NCBI GenBank assembly: GCA_028274465.1
Contig: CM051455.1
Location: forward strand, 99,384,942 to 99,448,941
Source of the DNA: Plantago ovata
Taxonomy: Eukaryota > Streptophyta > Magnoliopsida > Lamiales > Plantaginaceae
Length of the DNA: 64,000 bases
Direction: 5' to 3'
Shown here piece after piece: positions 11,254 through 24,120 of this stretch (its first letter is position 1; each line of letters starts with the position of its first letter). The notes under the pieces are model-generated. The model saw nothing but the letters and a program-made list of their open reading frames with translations. It did not search any database and was not told where the DNA came from. The translations under genes and the position numbers were made by a program.

Positions 11254-11732
11254 AACAAAGCCAAATGTGGTTGTGTTTTTAAATATGTGAATGTTAAATG
11301 TTATGTGATGTTTTGAGTTGTGTTGGTTCGAACAGAGAGGTATTTTGGAATCAAAGTATGTAATGTGAAGGTTTTATGTAATTTGGGCTTCGTATATGTT
11401 GGATAATAACATGGAATTGCAAAGGTCGGTGTATCTTTGGGTTTCAGTCAAAAGAGGAGCTCCTTATTTAGTTTTGGCCTTCTTTTTAGAAGTTAAAAAA
11501 AGGTCGATTTTAATCAAATCGAAAGTGAGTGGTGGGTGTGGTTCAGATCACAAGTAGAAGTTACGCTTAGTAAATTCAATTAAAATAGTAAATTCAATTA
11601 AAATATTTATTTTTAGTTTAAGCTGACGATTATTTAATTTTTTTGGGAGAAATTGTAGCAGATTGTAAATAAAATACTACTTTTATGTAAAATAAGAAAA
11701 TAAAATATTACTTTTATTACTCTAAGAAGTGA
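11254..11732. other. 3' UTR and intergenic spacer, no gene seen
   Basis: Holds the 3' UTR of the stress gene (T/G-rich with ATGTAATTTGGG near 11376) and then AT-rich spacer up to the LINE poly(A) end. No open frame or repeat worth reporting. Confidence 0.5.
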
Positions 11733-13640
11733 TTTTTTTTTTTTTGAGTGAAAAATTATCATATATTGATAATCAGGGGATTACATCATCATGCTCAAAC
11801 GGTCTAGTGAGGCAGTCTAGTGAAGCCAACACCATCCGCTCCTACATATTTGGCCAGACAGTGAGCTAAAGTATTACAATTCCTTCTGACATAAGTAAAC
11901 GTACAGGACTGGAAAGTATAGCCTACATTCTTAGTTTCTTCTACTAAAATGCCGCACAGAGAGAAAGAAGTCCGCTCCTACATATTTGGCCAGACAGTGA
12001 GCTAAAGTATTACAATTCCTTCTGACATAAGTAAACGTACAGGACTGGAAAGTATAGCCTACATTCTTAGTTTCTTCTACTAAAATGCCGCACAGAGAGA
12101 AAGAAGTATCCCTATTAAGAAGCTGATTTACCAGGTTCACGCAATCACCTTCAACAATTATACGAGGCAGACTGAGTTCTTTGGCAAAATGCACAGCTGA
12201 TCGTACCGCAAGAGCTTCTGCTATCTCCGGACTGGCGACATGTTCATGGGATGTGCGTTTCCAGGCCACAATGCGCCCATCACTATCTCGAATTACAGAT
12301 CCAGTCCTAGCTTCCTTCTTCCGTGAGTCAAAGGCTGCGTCATAATTCACTTTCCACGTACCGTTGGAGGGAACCTGCCACTCCATTGGCGTGTCCGGTG
12401 GTCGGGGCTGATTGAAGAGGCCCTGCGCGTCCCGGAAATTGGTCAGAAACTTCTGAGCTGCCTCCACTTGGTCTCTAGCATCTTTACGCATTTTAGCATG
12501 GATCACCGTGTTTCTGATATTCCAAAGTGTCCAGCAAAGTACCATAAAAAGTCCCACATCTTCCGCGCGCAGCTTGCTCTTGACTGATTCAATCCAACCC
12601 TGTAAATCAGACTGAGAGAAGGAAAGAGTATCATGTGGGATATTAGTGACAGCCCAAAAAAGGCGTGCAAAGGAACAATCGCGTAATGTATGCAGCACAG
12701 TTTCAGCCGGCACATCACATGTGGGACACATGTCCTGCAAATTTATTCCCCTGCGCCGCAAATTCGAAGTAACCGGTAATGCATTTCTGGTTACACGCCA
12801 GAAAAACACCTTGACTTTTGGTGGTACTTTTGCTTGCCAAATCCAATTCCAGTCTCTGTCTATGCTCATGCTGCTGCTACCTCTACTACGCGCCACCTTT
12901 TCTTGTGTTAACGTTCTTGCCAGGAAGTAAGCTGTCTTAACTGAGTAAAACCCATGGTGAGTGAGATTCCACACCCTAATATCCGGCAAGTTACTGGAAG
13001 GGAGAGGTATTTGCAGAATCTCAGTACTATCTTCCTCCCAGAACATGTCTTTCACCAAACTAGCGTCCCACCTCCCATTGTTTATCAAGGGCGACACAGT
13101 CAGCCCCTCCAAACCATACAAATCAGGAGTGATTGGTTTCAGACCTCTGCTCCTCGGAATCCACCCATCACACCAGACATCAATGCTCATACCATTTCCG
13201 ACCCTCCAACGAACGCCTTCCTTTACCATCTCCATTGCACTAAAAATATTTTCCAAGTAAACGACGCGTTTCCCTTAAGAGTTGCAGTAAAGACATCACA
13301 ATTTGGAAAATACTTCGCTTTCAAAACTCTACTAAGCAAAGATGAAGGATTATAAATGATTCTCCAAATTTGCTTCCCCAACATAGCTTGATTGAAAGCT
13401 CGCAGATCCCTAAATCCCATTCCCCCATCTCTTTTGGAACCACATAGAGTCTCCCACTTCACCCAATGTATTTTCTTCGCCTTCCCATTCCCCCACCAGA
13501 ACTTGGCAATGATGGAGTCAATCTCTTGTAGTAGATACTCCGGAAGCTTAAAACAGCTCATGACATACGTTGGAATTGCTTGGATGACAGCCTTTATTAA
13601 TACTTCCTTTCCTGCCTTTGAAAGAAATCTGCACCCGAAT
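11733..13640 (-). pseudogene. 5'-truncated LINE: end of reverse transcriptase, zf-RVT and RNase H-like domain
   Basis: Minus-strand coding of a plant L1-type LINE. The upstream part (13640-13223) carries LSKAGKEVLIKAVIQAIPTY and FWWGNGKAKKIHW, the tail of the RT region. A frameshift near 13245 leads into 13256-11931, with RWRVGNGxSIDVWCDGWIP, the zf-RVT motif (WIWQAKVPPKVKVFFWRVxxNALP, CPTCDxxAETVLHTLRDC) and an RNase H-like RVT_3 domain (WKVNYDAAFD, GSVIRDSDGRIVAW, AEALAVRSAVHFA). The poly(A) tail is the T-run at 11733-11745. The 5' half (endonuclease, RT core) is missing, so it is inactive. No target-site duplication was found. Confidence 0.85.
11835..12106. repeat. 136-bp exact-looking tandem duplication at the LINE 3' coding end
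   Basis: TCCGCTCCTACATATTTGGC begins at 11835 and again at 11971, and both copies run to GAGAGAAAGAAG. The unit is 136 bp, not a multiple of three, so the second copy shifts frame and changes the C-terminus of the LINE protein. Confidence 0.9.
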
Positions 13641-14595
13641 CCCTGTTCGTGACCGATGTGTTATGACTCGAGACCAATCCTTCCTAACTCATCAAAGTAA
13701 TTTTGGTAATTTCCCAGCAATATCTCAAGCCCAGTACCAAATCCATCTTATTCAATACTCCATCCTTTTGGTTTGATTTTTTTCCGGCAACAAATTTTAA
13801 TTTGGACAGCTTATTTTTAAATATAATAATAAAGTGTTTAACAAAATTATATTATAAAAATATAAAATTTAAATTTTTACAATAAATTTTGTTACATACT
13901 TTATACTTTATAATTATATTTTAACATTAATCAAATTTAAAAATTATTAATAAAAAAATCAAATTAGAAAGTTTCGAAGAGAGTATGATTTTGTTTAGCT
14001 GGACCCTCCAATTTGTAGGACTCGTGCGACTCTTGACTTTGTAGCTAGGACCTATGTATAATATACCAAGTAGGGGGTAGAGGGTGTATACCAAGGGGGG
14101 GTGGGGTGTTTGTGACCCAAAGACTATAGAGGGAAGGGTATGTTGGTGACCGTAAGACTGGTTAGCCGGAAGTTTCCTACTTACTGTATTCAGATGGATC
14201 AGCAAGTGGTACATAATTGGTGTTGATTCTCTTTTTGGTCTAATGGTGTAGAAGCTAAGTCATGATATTTTAGTAAGGTTAGTCGTGATTACTGAGTGAA
14301 CAAGCTCCATGTTGTATTATGACTTAATGTTCTATGTTCATATATTTTAAATCTTTATTAATCTTGAATTCATACACAACGCAGCCTGACATTTACGACT
14401 TAACTTGCTTCTTAAAAGATGTATTAGACTTATTTGGCTTGACTTTGTTAATTTTTATTTCATGCAACCTATGTTTTGAAAAACGAAGCCGGAGATTGAG
14501 TCGGCCACCTTAAAAAAATGGTCAGACTGGAGTCGAACTTGCTAAATCAGACTGTGAGCCGAATTAAGACGGTGTACTGTTGTAATGTTAATATA
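13641..14595. other. AT-rich spacer, no gene seen
   Basis: No convincing open frame; includes a G-rich stretch near 14091-14107. Short open frames here lack family features. Confidence 0.4.
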
Positions 14596-14852
14596 TACTC
14601 TCTCCTTCTCATTTTAGTTGATACAATTGTTTTTCAAAATTTTTAAGGTAATGAATATAATATTGAATTATATTTGTAGTACGTGTTATTTTACTATATT
14701 ATGTATATTGATTTTCAAGTATTGTGTAAATAAGAGATATATAATTGATATGATTAGAACTTACGAAGAATTATTTTAAAAAAAAAATTAATTCCAACGG
14801 GATTTTTAAAATGGCAAAATGTATCGACTTTAATGGAATATAGGGAGAACTA
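14596..14852. mobile_element. Stowaway-like MITE, degenerate
   Basis: The left end reads TACTCTCTCCTTCTCATTTT followed by AGTTGATACA, and the right end reads TGTATCGACTTTAATGGAAT followed by ATAGGGAGAACTA. These are imperfect terminal inverted repeats of the CTCCCTCCGTCCC type known from Stowaway MITEs, with TA at both ends. About 257 bp and non-coding. Confidence 0.7.
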
Positions 14853-15689
14853 ATTTTTACACAATATAAAATCACTAGTCACTACCAAAGGAATATATAA
14901 TAAGCAAAGATTCTATCAAACAAAAAAAAATTAGAGCTTCATGAGAGAGAGAGATAGTACTACATAACGTTTTCTTCTTTGCATTTAGCTATAAGCTATG
15001 GAGTTTCTTCTGTTTTCTTATGTATTTTTTTATTCAATTCAATCTCTCCTCTCCGATCATCTCATCAGATCGGGAGATTGATTGATAACTCAATATTTCT
15101 TACAAGTCATTTCATGTCTAAAGCTTGATCATTTTATCAGATCTTAATCCCATTCCGAGATCTTATCATGAGCATATAAATCAAGAAAAACTCAGAGTAG
15201 ATTTCGTTGTAAGGTAAGAGCAAAACAGGAGAGTATCGGACAAGTATGGAAAAACAAAGTCTGCAGAGTTGAATTATTGCAATCTTTTCCTTAAGACTTT
15301 ATTCGTCCTGCACTGGTCATCATGACAGTATCTGACGAACGATCTTCCAAGATAAAACTGCAGGTAGAGAACGTATACAAGCACTTAAAATACGAACTCC
15401 GATTGGGACTACTGCAATATGAGAAGAAAAGCTTTTCTCGAGAAATAGAGAAGAATGACATATTGCAAATTGTTGTGTGTCTTCTGCAATCCAGGAATGG
15501 ACTATAAATAGTGGCAAAGTGGTGTATCGAACAGGCACGAGGGAAACGACGCGATTTTTTGGAACGAAAAAATACAACTTTTCATTTGAATCATACCTGT
15601 TCGCTGAAGTGTTCAGGATAGGATTTTTCCAGCAAGGAAATATCATCTGCTTGCCTGCGGCCACGACCATATCGCCCTGTTGGGCTTCT
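14853..15689. other. Spacer left of the nested LINE, nothing recognised
   Basis: AT-rich up to about 15200, then more mixed composition. A 140-codon minus-strand open frame at 15320-15742 crosses the LINE poly(A) run and has no family features, so it is not called a gene. Confidence 0.35.
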
Positions 15690-16119
15690 CCTTTTTTTTT
15701 TTTTTTTTTGAAACGGTAAAAAAGTTCATTAAACCCAAACATAAGTACAAGAATAAGAGGGGCTTACCCCAATCATGATATAAGGTGTATCACTAAATCT
15801 CATGCAAAAAGAGGGTCCAGACTAGCCAATGAAGCTAATGGAAACAACAAACCGGCACGAAACCCATAAGACTCTAGCAAAAGCTATGACCCCAGAGAAT
15901 CTTAAACTGAAAACTCGTACTGAACGTGGCTCTTCGAACTCCAGAACAAAGCCTGAGATTCGAACCCAATAAAACGAGCCCTCACTCCCATAGCTCACAG
16001 GGCGATGATGCAGCATCACAACCCCACTTCCAACTCATAGGAGTGACATACGAGAACAATCAGCTTCCGTTGGCTATCAACCCTCAGGCTTAAATGAACG
16101 GGAACACAAACAAAATCAC
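15690..16119 (-). mobile_element. 3' tail of the large nested LINE (segment 1)
   Basis: A T-run of about 20 at 15690-15709 is the poly(A) tail of a minus-strand LINE; the preceding transcribed bases read AATGAACTTTTTTACCGTTT, a common plant LINE ending. The sequence is cut at 16119 by the CACTA element and resumes at 33894. Confidence 0.7.
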
Positions 16120-16560
16120 CACTACAAAAAAAGGTCTGCATTTGCCACGGCCAAACCCATGGCAAAAGGAGTTGACCACCGTGGCTAATAGCAATTGCCA
16201 CGGTCTATGCGTTGCAAATGGCCGTCAAGAAAGCTTCCGACGCAATTGACCAATTGCAACGTGACCGTGGCAACTGTTCCAATATTTGCTACGTCTTAGC
16301 CGTGGCAAGCGATATTTGCCACGGTTGGTCAACGCTAGATTTGCAACGGTCGAACCATGGCTAATATGCACAATAGCAACGGATCAGCCGTCCGTAGCTA
16401 TTGACGGTAAGCCTAAATAGCAATTGCCACGACAACACTAAGTTGTCACTAATACATAGGTGCTACGCACTATTTGCCACGGTAGCAAATGTGTCGGGAT
16501 CCATATTTGCCATGGAATATTTGCCACAGGCTAACCGTGGCTATTGTTGGCCACACGAAA
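16120..16560. repeat. Left subterminal repeats of the CACTA element
   Basis: Many copies, in both orientations, of a TTGCCACGG/CCGTGGCAA word and variants (ATTTGCCACGG, CCGTGGCTA, GCCATGGAATATTTGCC). In En/Spm such subterminal motifs bind the TNPA protein; binding here is inference. Confidence 0.8.
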
Positions 16561-17261
16561 CAAAAAAAAAATAAAAAAATAAAAAAATAAATAATAAAAA
16601 ATAAAAAATAAAATAAAATAAATTACACGTTGCTCCTCAAAATTAATTTGCAGCAAGTCAAAAGCTAAATTTAAGCTGAATAATTAGTAGCCTCTTACAT
16701 AAAAGTTAAAACTCCATCCAAAGTGTGTACACAAGTACCTAGTCATATACACTCTAAACTAGAGCTAAATGTGTAGCTCAAAAGCTTCAACACACTATAG
16801 TTGTCCAGCATTTGCCTTCTTCATTATGGATTGCATCAACCAAGGCAGTGTAGTTCCAATGCAAGCAATCATTCGCTTCTCTGGTATAGCCTGGAGATAT
16901 AGCCTAGTGGTGCACCAACTGACCAACCAATAGATCCATATTGCATCTGGAATTCGTACCTGCAAGATCAAAGTACCAATTCAGAATGTTGGACCTATAT
17001 ATGTTGTGATACCAAAGGATATTAACCAGAAATTTCATAAATAAATGAAATGTACAGGCTTGCTGTAATATTAACCAGTAATCTAAAATAAAAAAAATTG
17101 TACAAGCTTGTTGTACACATTGGAAAAGCAACTTAGCAGCAACAGAGTAGTAAGTGCGTAAATATTTGCACCATTGCCATTCAAAACACACCTCATTCCA
17201 AAATCGCCAAATATACCACAGAACTCCAACACATACTGTGTTATCAGCCATGGACAGTCAA

Positions 17262-17840
17262 ATGTTGATTGAATCTATAGAATGTGAGAAGTAATCAAAA
17301 TTGACAGCACAATAAGATGATGAATACGACAAACAAATGCGCCAGAAATCAATACGACATGGAGAATATTAAAATGTTAAAATGTCAGAACACTTGGACA
17401 ATCATCACAAAATACAATTTACATTTTCAAGATGTGTATAAAGTGATTAGCAAAATGAACTGTTGGAAAGCAAATAAAATTCTCACTATACCACTGAGTT
17501 GGGTGCAGAACCTAAGTTTATGTCAATAGATCATTAGAATTAAAACATAAGCAACTTTATGTCAACCTTAAAATAAAAATCGAAGAGAATCTACAGTCTT
17601 GACGTGGTAATATATTTGCTGGACACAGAGATTTTGATGCTAGCTATTTGATGAAACTATTGAAACCGTGATGCAGAAGCTCAATTTCACAGAAAAAACT
17701 GACTTCTCTAGGCAAGAACAACCATCATTCGAAAATAATCAGGAGGCAAACAGAAACATTACTCACCAGAGTTCTCACTGTCTATTACAAACAAAAGGTT
17801 AAGCCCCTTTGTCGAACACTTGGTGTGCGCGCTGTTTGAC
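17262..17840. repeat. Left-arm copy of a sequence shared with the right arm
   Basis: Three blocks (about 17262-17370, 17380-17690 and 17715-17840) recur in the right arm near 33085-33210, 31670-32000 and 32955-33070, in the same orientation but a different order, with about 90% identity by eye. No coding function is evident. Confidence 0.75.
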
Positions 17841-19028
17841 AGAATCTAGACCGAAACACAACACCTCTACTGTACTGGTACCGAACCTCAGCAAATGGGC
17901 TATAACATTAGTCAAAAACCTCATCTCACCTAAGAATTCAAACAACGCAAAGAGATTTAGATCTAAATAAATTCCAGTGTTGAAAGAAAAGAAAAAAGTA
18001 TAACCCATGAGAAGAAAGAGAGAAACAAGGTTTTACCCTTCCTTACACGGCCAGGCGAGCAGCTTAATTGCAATCTGATATCATCGGTTGAGAGAAAATA
18101 ATGAAGGTTATAGTGTTTGGGGACAAGTAAGGGGGGAGATGACGGGGGCGGTGGTTTTGGATTTGAATGGATTGCTAGTCAAATTAGGGGAATTTGAACC
18201 TGGGAAAATAATTGCGCGCGGCACCAAAATTTTCAATTCCCCGCCCCAATTTTCATGCTAGCCACGGTGGCTGTATTAGCTGTGGCAAAAGAGCCGTTAC
18301 AGCTAACTACCCAGCCGAAATTCACTGTAATTTAGGTACAAACAGTCAACAGCTCCCTATTTCAGTGATTTTACAACCCAAAATTAGCAAAAGCTCCTTC
18401 CGTTAGCAGTATATATTAGCTCCACCAATCACAACGCAGCCATCAATTCACCCAATTGCAATTTCAGCTTAATTCTATACATCTCTTTTCTTGCAATTTC
18501 CATATAGCTAGAGTGATTCAGCTCATCCTCGAAGGTCACTGGCTTTCTTTACGTGATTTTGTTCGGTATTTGGATAATTGGATTCCTTGAGGAGGTGAGT
18601 GAGTGGAGAAACCGAGAAAGAGAAGGTGATTCTGTTCTTGAGAAACCGATAAAGAGGTATATTTGTTTTATTTATATTGCTAATAACGATTAATGATCAA
18701 TCAAAAAGTAATAATTAGTATTAGTTGATAACATTACCATTTGATTAGTTATATCTACTTATCTTATTTTTCAGGTACAATATCAAGAATAATTTAAAGA
18801 AAGCAAGAAATTAAAGTTTCTGGATGCACATTGCTTATCCTTTCTGCAAAATCAATTATCGAAATTCATACATACGCAAGGTATGCCCTTCGAATTTTTC
18901 TTTTAGCTAGCTATATATAATTGTAAAGTTTATCTAAATTTATATTTTTTGTTTTAAGTTTATTTAGTACTTATATGTTTTACATTTAATTTACTATCGC
19001 CATTGTGTATTTTTTAGTTGCTGTGAAA

Positions 19029-22000
19029 ATGAATTGGAATTTGAACCCGAATAGGAAACGGGATCGTAGTTGGATGTATAAAAGGCTAGATCGTGATAGA
19101 TCAATTCGAGACGAATACGAACAAGGAGTTAAAGAATTTCTAGAATATGCATTTTCCAATCCAAAGGTTCATTGTGGAGGACTAATAAGATGTCCGTGTC
19201 GAAAATGTGAAAATGTGAAATTAAGAACCAGGCTTGATGTAGGAAAGCATTTAATAAATCGAGGGTTTATGGAAAATTATTATGTGTGGGACCGCCACGA
19301 TGAGAGTCCAAATCATCATGTTGTAAATGAAAGCATGGGAGATGCTTCAACCCATAATGATGAAACTAGAGAAGAGGAGAATGAGAATTTTCAAAATGTT
19401 GTGTTTGATGCATTTTCTCCAGAATTTCGCAATGAGTGCAGTGCTGGGCCGAGTACAAGTAGACTAAATAGTCGTCCAGAAGAGCCGAATAAGGAGGCGC
19501 GCGATTTCTTGAATCTGATTAGTGAGGCAAATCAACCACTCCATGAAGGTAGCGAGAAAACAGTTCTAGAGTGGTGTGCGGAGTTCTTGAATTACAAGAC
19601 TCAACACAGCATATCAGCGGCAGCTTGTGACAATTTGTTGAAGTTGAGCTCAGAGTTACTGAAGCCGGAAGAAAAAGAAAAGGTTCCATATGGCTTTGAT
19701 GAATTGAAGAAGTTGATGAGGAGATTGGGTCTTGTGCACCATACATATGATGTGTGTGAAAATAATGATTTCTTGTATTATGGTGAAGGTATTGATTTGA
19801 AAAGGTGCCCTGTTTGTAATAAAGAAAGGTATAAAGTGAAGAAATCAGCAACGGGAAAAGACATTCCAAATAAGAAATTGTGGTACTTTCCAATCACTCC
19901 TCGGTTACAGAGGTTATTTATGTGTAGAAAGACAGCTAAGCACATGACCTGGCATGAAAAGTGTAAAGAAGAGTCAGATGTATTTATTCACCTAGCCGGG
20001 GCTAAGGCATGGAATGACTTTGATAAGAAACATCGTTCTTTTGCAGAAGACCCTCGAAATGTTAGACTTGGCCTATGTACTGATGGATTTAATCCTCATA
20101 GCCAATCTGCAACTCCATACTCTTGTTGGCCAATATTTATTACTCCCTATAATCTTCCACCGGATATGTGCATGAAAGATGAGTCCATCTTCCTCAGTAT
20201 GATAATTTCAGGTCCGGAGAGTCCAGGAGTGCACTTAGATGTCTTGCTTAGACCATTGATAGATGAATTGAAGACATTGTGGACTGATGGAGCTGTTACA
20301 TATGATAGTTCTAGGCAGCAAAACTTCTTGATGCGAGCAGCGGTAATATGGACAATCAGTGACTTCCCGGCCTATGGTATGTTGTCCGGTTGGAGCACAC
20401 ATGGAAGGTTGGCGTGCCCTTATTGCATGCAAAACACGAAGTCATTCCGGCTCCACAATGGAGGTAAAGCATGTTGGTTTGATTGTCATCGCCAATTTCT
20501 ACCACCAAATCACCCAGCTAGAGAGGACACACATAATTTCTATAAAGGTAGGTGTGAAAATGGTACGTGCGCTGAACGATTATCAAGTGCAGAAGTATAT
20601 GATAGCGTAAAGCATATCCCAGGGGTCGAGTGGCCCGGAGGGGCACAAAAACATCATGGATTTGGTAAGAATCATAATTGGAAAAAGAAGTCTATCTTTT
20701 GGGAGCTGCCGTATTGGTCAACACTTCTGATTCGAAACAACTTAGATGTAATGCATATCGAGAAGAACTTTTTTGAAAACATCTTTCGCACGATTATAGA
20801 TGATCTTCAGAAAACCAAAGACAATATTAAGTCAAGATTGGATCTTCCAAAAATATACGAGGAGGAAAAAATTGTTTTTGAAGCCTAGACCTGGCAAAAA
20901 GGCAGAGAAACCAAAGGCTGCTTACACTTTAAGTAAAGAACAAAGACGACATGTTTGTCAATGGTTGAAAGAACTCCGTTTTCCAGATTCTCATGTGTCA
21001 AACATTGGCCGGCGTGTTAAGGATGTGCAAGCTGGTAGAGTATATGGCATGAAAAGCCACGACTGTCATGTCTTTATGCAGAGGTTACTACCTATCGCAT
21101 TTCGTGATTTCTTGCCAAATGATATTTGGGGTGCACTGACAGAGGTCAGCAACTTTTTTAGAGCTTTGTGTGCTTCTGAAATTCGTCGTCGTGATATGGA
21201 AGACTTACAGAAGACGGTTGTTGAGACAATTTGCAAGCTTGAGACTATTTTTCCTCCTTCGTTTTTTGATTCGATGGAGCACCTAGCAATCCATCTTCCT
21301 TACGAAGCTTTAGTCGGAGGTCCAGTATTTTATCGATGGATGTATCCATTTGAAAGGTAATATTCTCCTCCCTCATGTTTCTTTTATTTGACGCTTTGGC
21401 AATTTCCCGAATGTTAAGAAATGTTGACTAACATAACGATTACATATATTACTGATAATTAATGACATAGAAAACAAAAAAGTAAGTATGTTGTCATCAT
21501 GCTCATCCAATGAAAGTGCATTTAGAAAAAATATTGTTAGAGTCTCAAGAACTGAAGAATAAAATAGTCTTGATAATTATGCAACAATCCCAAAACGTCA
21601 ATTAAATTGCAAATGGTAAAATTTGCAAACGTCATTTAAAAGAAACAGGAGGGAGTATTATGTTCTACTCGATCTTTTTTCCATAAAATGTAATTCTTTT
21701 ATATGTAATAATTAGTACCTAAAAAATTATTTTGTTGTATCATAAATGCAGGAAAATGTTTGTCTTGAAGTCTATGGTTAAGAACAAGGCACGCGTTGAA
21801 GGGTCTATTTGTGAGGCTTACTTAAACTCCGAGATTTCAAACTTTTGTTCCCATTATTTTGATCGTGAAGTCGATTCGAGACCGAAACGGTTGAGGAGGA
21901 ATGAAGTTCTATGGGGTCCCGAATTCCCAAATCAATTGTCTATTTTCGTGCCAAAGGGCAAACCAATTGGAAAAGCAAAACTCGTGGCCTAAGTGTGAAG

Positions 22001-23183
22001 GAGCACAATGCGGCAATGTTCTATATACTTACAAACTGTGAAGAAGTGGACCCTTGGATGAGGTAGATTATTCATTTATTTATTATTATGTTAATTTTTT
22101 TATTTATTAAATGCATCATTAGAAAAGTGAAGGTGAATGTACATGACAATAAATTATAAATGATTGTTTCTTATTTATGATTTTGCAGTGCATTTGCTGC
22201 TCAATATAGAGACACTGTGGACGACGATCAATGGGACAACTTCCAGGCAAGAAACTTTGTGAATTGGTTTGAAAATAAAATACTTTCAACTCCCAAAGGT
22301 GAGGTAGATGAGCGCCTAAGAACTTTAGCTGCTGGTAGCCGTGACCTGGTTACATTGTACAGAGGGTACACGGTCAATGGCTTGAAGTTTCACACGGAGG
22401 AGGCATGTGGACATTTGACTACAACGAATAGTGGAGTTTGTGTTCGTGCTACTTTAGGTTCTGGAACTGAAGACTACTATGGGGTGCTTGAGGAAATTAT
22501 TGAAATGGACTTTGTGAAATCAGGCCCACATCAGAAGATAGTTCTATTCAAATGTACTTGGTATCATAATAACAAAGCAATTACTATACACCCAAAGTAT
22601 GGCCTAGTTGACATCGATCCCCAACATAAACTGAAAACTGATGAGGAGTTTATCTTGGCCACTCAAGCTTCACAAGTCTATTATGCTCCTTATCCATCGT
22701 CTCGAGTTCACCGTCCAAGACGAGGTAAAATATACAGAAATTGTTATCAAGTTATTGTTCTTTAAGTTACATAGTCTATAATAACTTGTAAGATATGGTT
22801 TCATATGTTTTCTTCTCTTAGGTAAGTTTGCGGTTTGCATCAATAGGCCACGTCACATCATTAACGTCTCATCGCTTGCCAACCAAATGGAAGTGAACAG
22901 AGAGAATGAGTATTACCAAGATGATGATCCACCCCAAGCTTCACAATTAGCTATTGACTTTAGCCAATACAACGTACCAGATCTTGCAGATGGAGAGATT
23001 GAAGTTGTTGATCTACCAGAAGAAGTGATTCTTGAAGAACCTGACGAGCAAGAAATGGAAGAAGCTGATGAACATGAAGAGTTTGATGTAGAAGAGTCTG
23101 ATAAAGAAGAGTCTGATGAACAAGAGTTTGATGAAGAAGAGTCTGCCAACAAAGACACTGAAGAACAAGAAGATGAGTGGTGA
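19029..23183 (+). CDS. CACTA transposase, TNP2-type (copy 1 of the overlap)
   Basis: Cuts and joins the element in En/Spm transposons. Modelled exons: 19029-21356, 21752-22062, 22189-22724 and 22822-23183. The N-terminus has a transposase-associated domain (DRSWMYKRLDRD, LIRCPCRKCEN), then the Transposase_21 core (RCPVCNKERY, MTWHEK, LGLCTDGFNPH, FPAYGMLSGWSTHGRLACPYC), a DUF4218-like part (ARVEGSICEAYLNSEISNFC) and a DUF4216-like part (VLFKCTWYHNN, KYGLVDIDP). The C-terminus is highly acidic. Start ATG 19029 is chosen because NWNLNPNRKRDRSWMY follows it; an intron acceptor lies at 19016-19017. An extra A near 20850 and a missing A near 21977 break the frame; the second copy (25996-28548) lacks both errors, and with them removed the exons sum to 1,178 residues. 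Confidence 0.85.
21363..21655. mobile_element. MITE-like element filling a transposase intron
   Basis: Ends CTCCCTCATGTTTCTTTTAT and (reverse complement of the right end) CTCCCTCCTGTTTCTTTTAA pair as imperfect inverted repeats extending about 40 bp, flanked by TA. It starts a few bases after the GTAATA splice donor at 21357. It recurs at about 26731-27020 in the duplicated block. Confidence 0.6.
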
Positions 23184-24120
23184 TGATAGTTCTGATTCAC
23201 CAACCATTTTGTTTTTATATTTTTTAGCAATGTTATTTATTAGAGCTACTCTTCAGCTATTGCAATAAAATTTAAAGCTGAAATGAACCTTAGTTTTGAT
23301 TAATAATGTGTATTTCAATAGAAGTCTAAAATAATATGAAATTTTTAAGATGATTTTAGTATTTCAAGTGTACACAGGTCAATCTTTTTCTTTCTTTTTT
23401 TTGGATCAGGAAATTTGCATCCCAAAAACTTTCAAATTACATACGTAGATCATAGTCATCCATACGTTCGTATACAACAAGAAAAAAAAAACGAAGACAG
23501 GAAATTCTAATTACAAACTAGTATAGTAGGTTTTAAGTTCCCAGCGACAGCATAGCCCTTTGATCATAACAGCTCCCTTTGACAAGCTAAATTTTCAATA
23601 AAAGATAACACTTCTCATCCTTTCATCATAACAGCTCCCTTTGACAAGCTACAAAATCATATGCTTCTTCAACACAAACTGTCTTCATCCACCAGCTACA
23701 AACATTAAATTGTAATAGAGAAGTGTTATCCTCAACCAATATCATCTATTTCCATTTTGATTATATACTACTATGACATGACTTCAAAATGAAGAGAAAT
23801 GTTTGAATAAATCCACTTAAACAGAAAATATACAAACCTCATTTAGATCCTTTCTTCCTCCCTTTCTTACAAATCCTGTTTTCTTCAATATCATTTGGTT
23901 TTTCAGCCCTTTTTCCCTGCTTCTCAACTTCTACGTTCACCTTCAGAATGAAAATAGTACAGAAACAACCACATTAAAAAATGTATCACAATCCATCAGA
24001 CGATGACTGAACCTAACCTTAGGGAAACCGATATGCTACTAAGCTAAGCTACAAAATAATCTTCCAAACCAACAAAAAAAACATTAGCATTGCAAAATCT
24101 CTTGTGTACTTAAACAATGT
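23184..24120. other. Spacer between the two convergent CACTA genes
   Basis: Contains the 3' ends of both genes and AT-rich sequence with one internal near-repeat (CATAACAGCTCCCTTTGACA at about 23566 and 23626). The minus-strand strip at about 23846-23940 (Lys-rich reading) may be a further exon but is unproven. Repeated at 28549-29485. Confidence 0.45.

Noticed and set aside
15320..15742. 140-codon minus-strand open frame
   Set aside because: Runs into the LINE poly(A) tail and shows no domain, splice or codon evidence.
22913..23230. Ser-rich minus-strand open frame opposite the transposase C-terminus (again at 28278-28595)
   Set aside because: It is the antisense shadow of the acidic Glu/Asp codons of the transposase tail.
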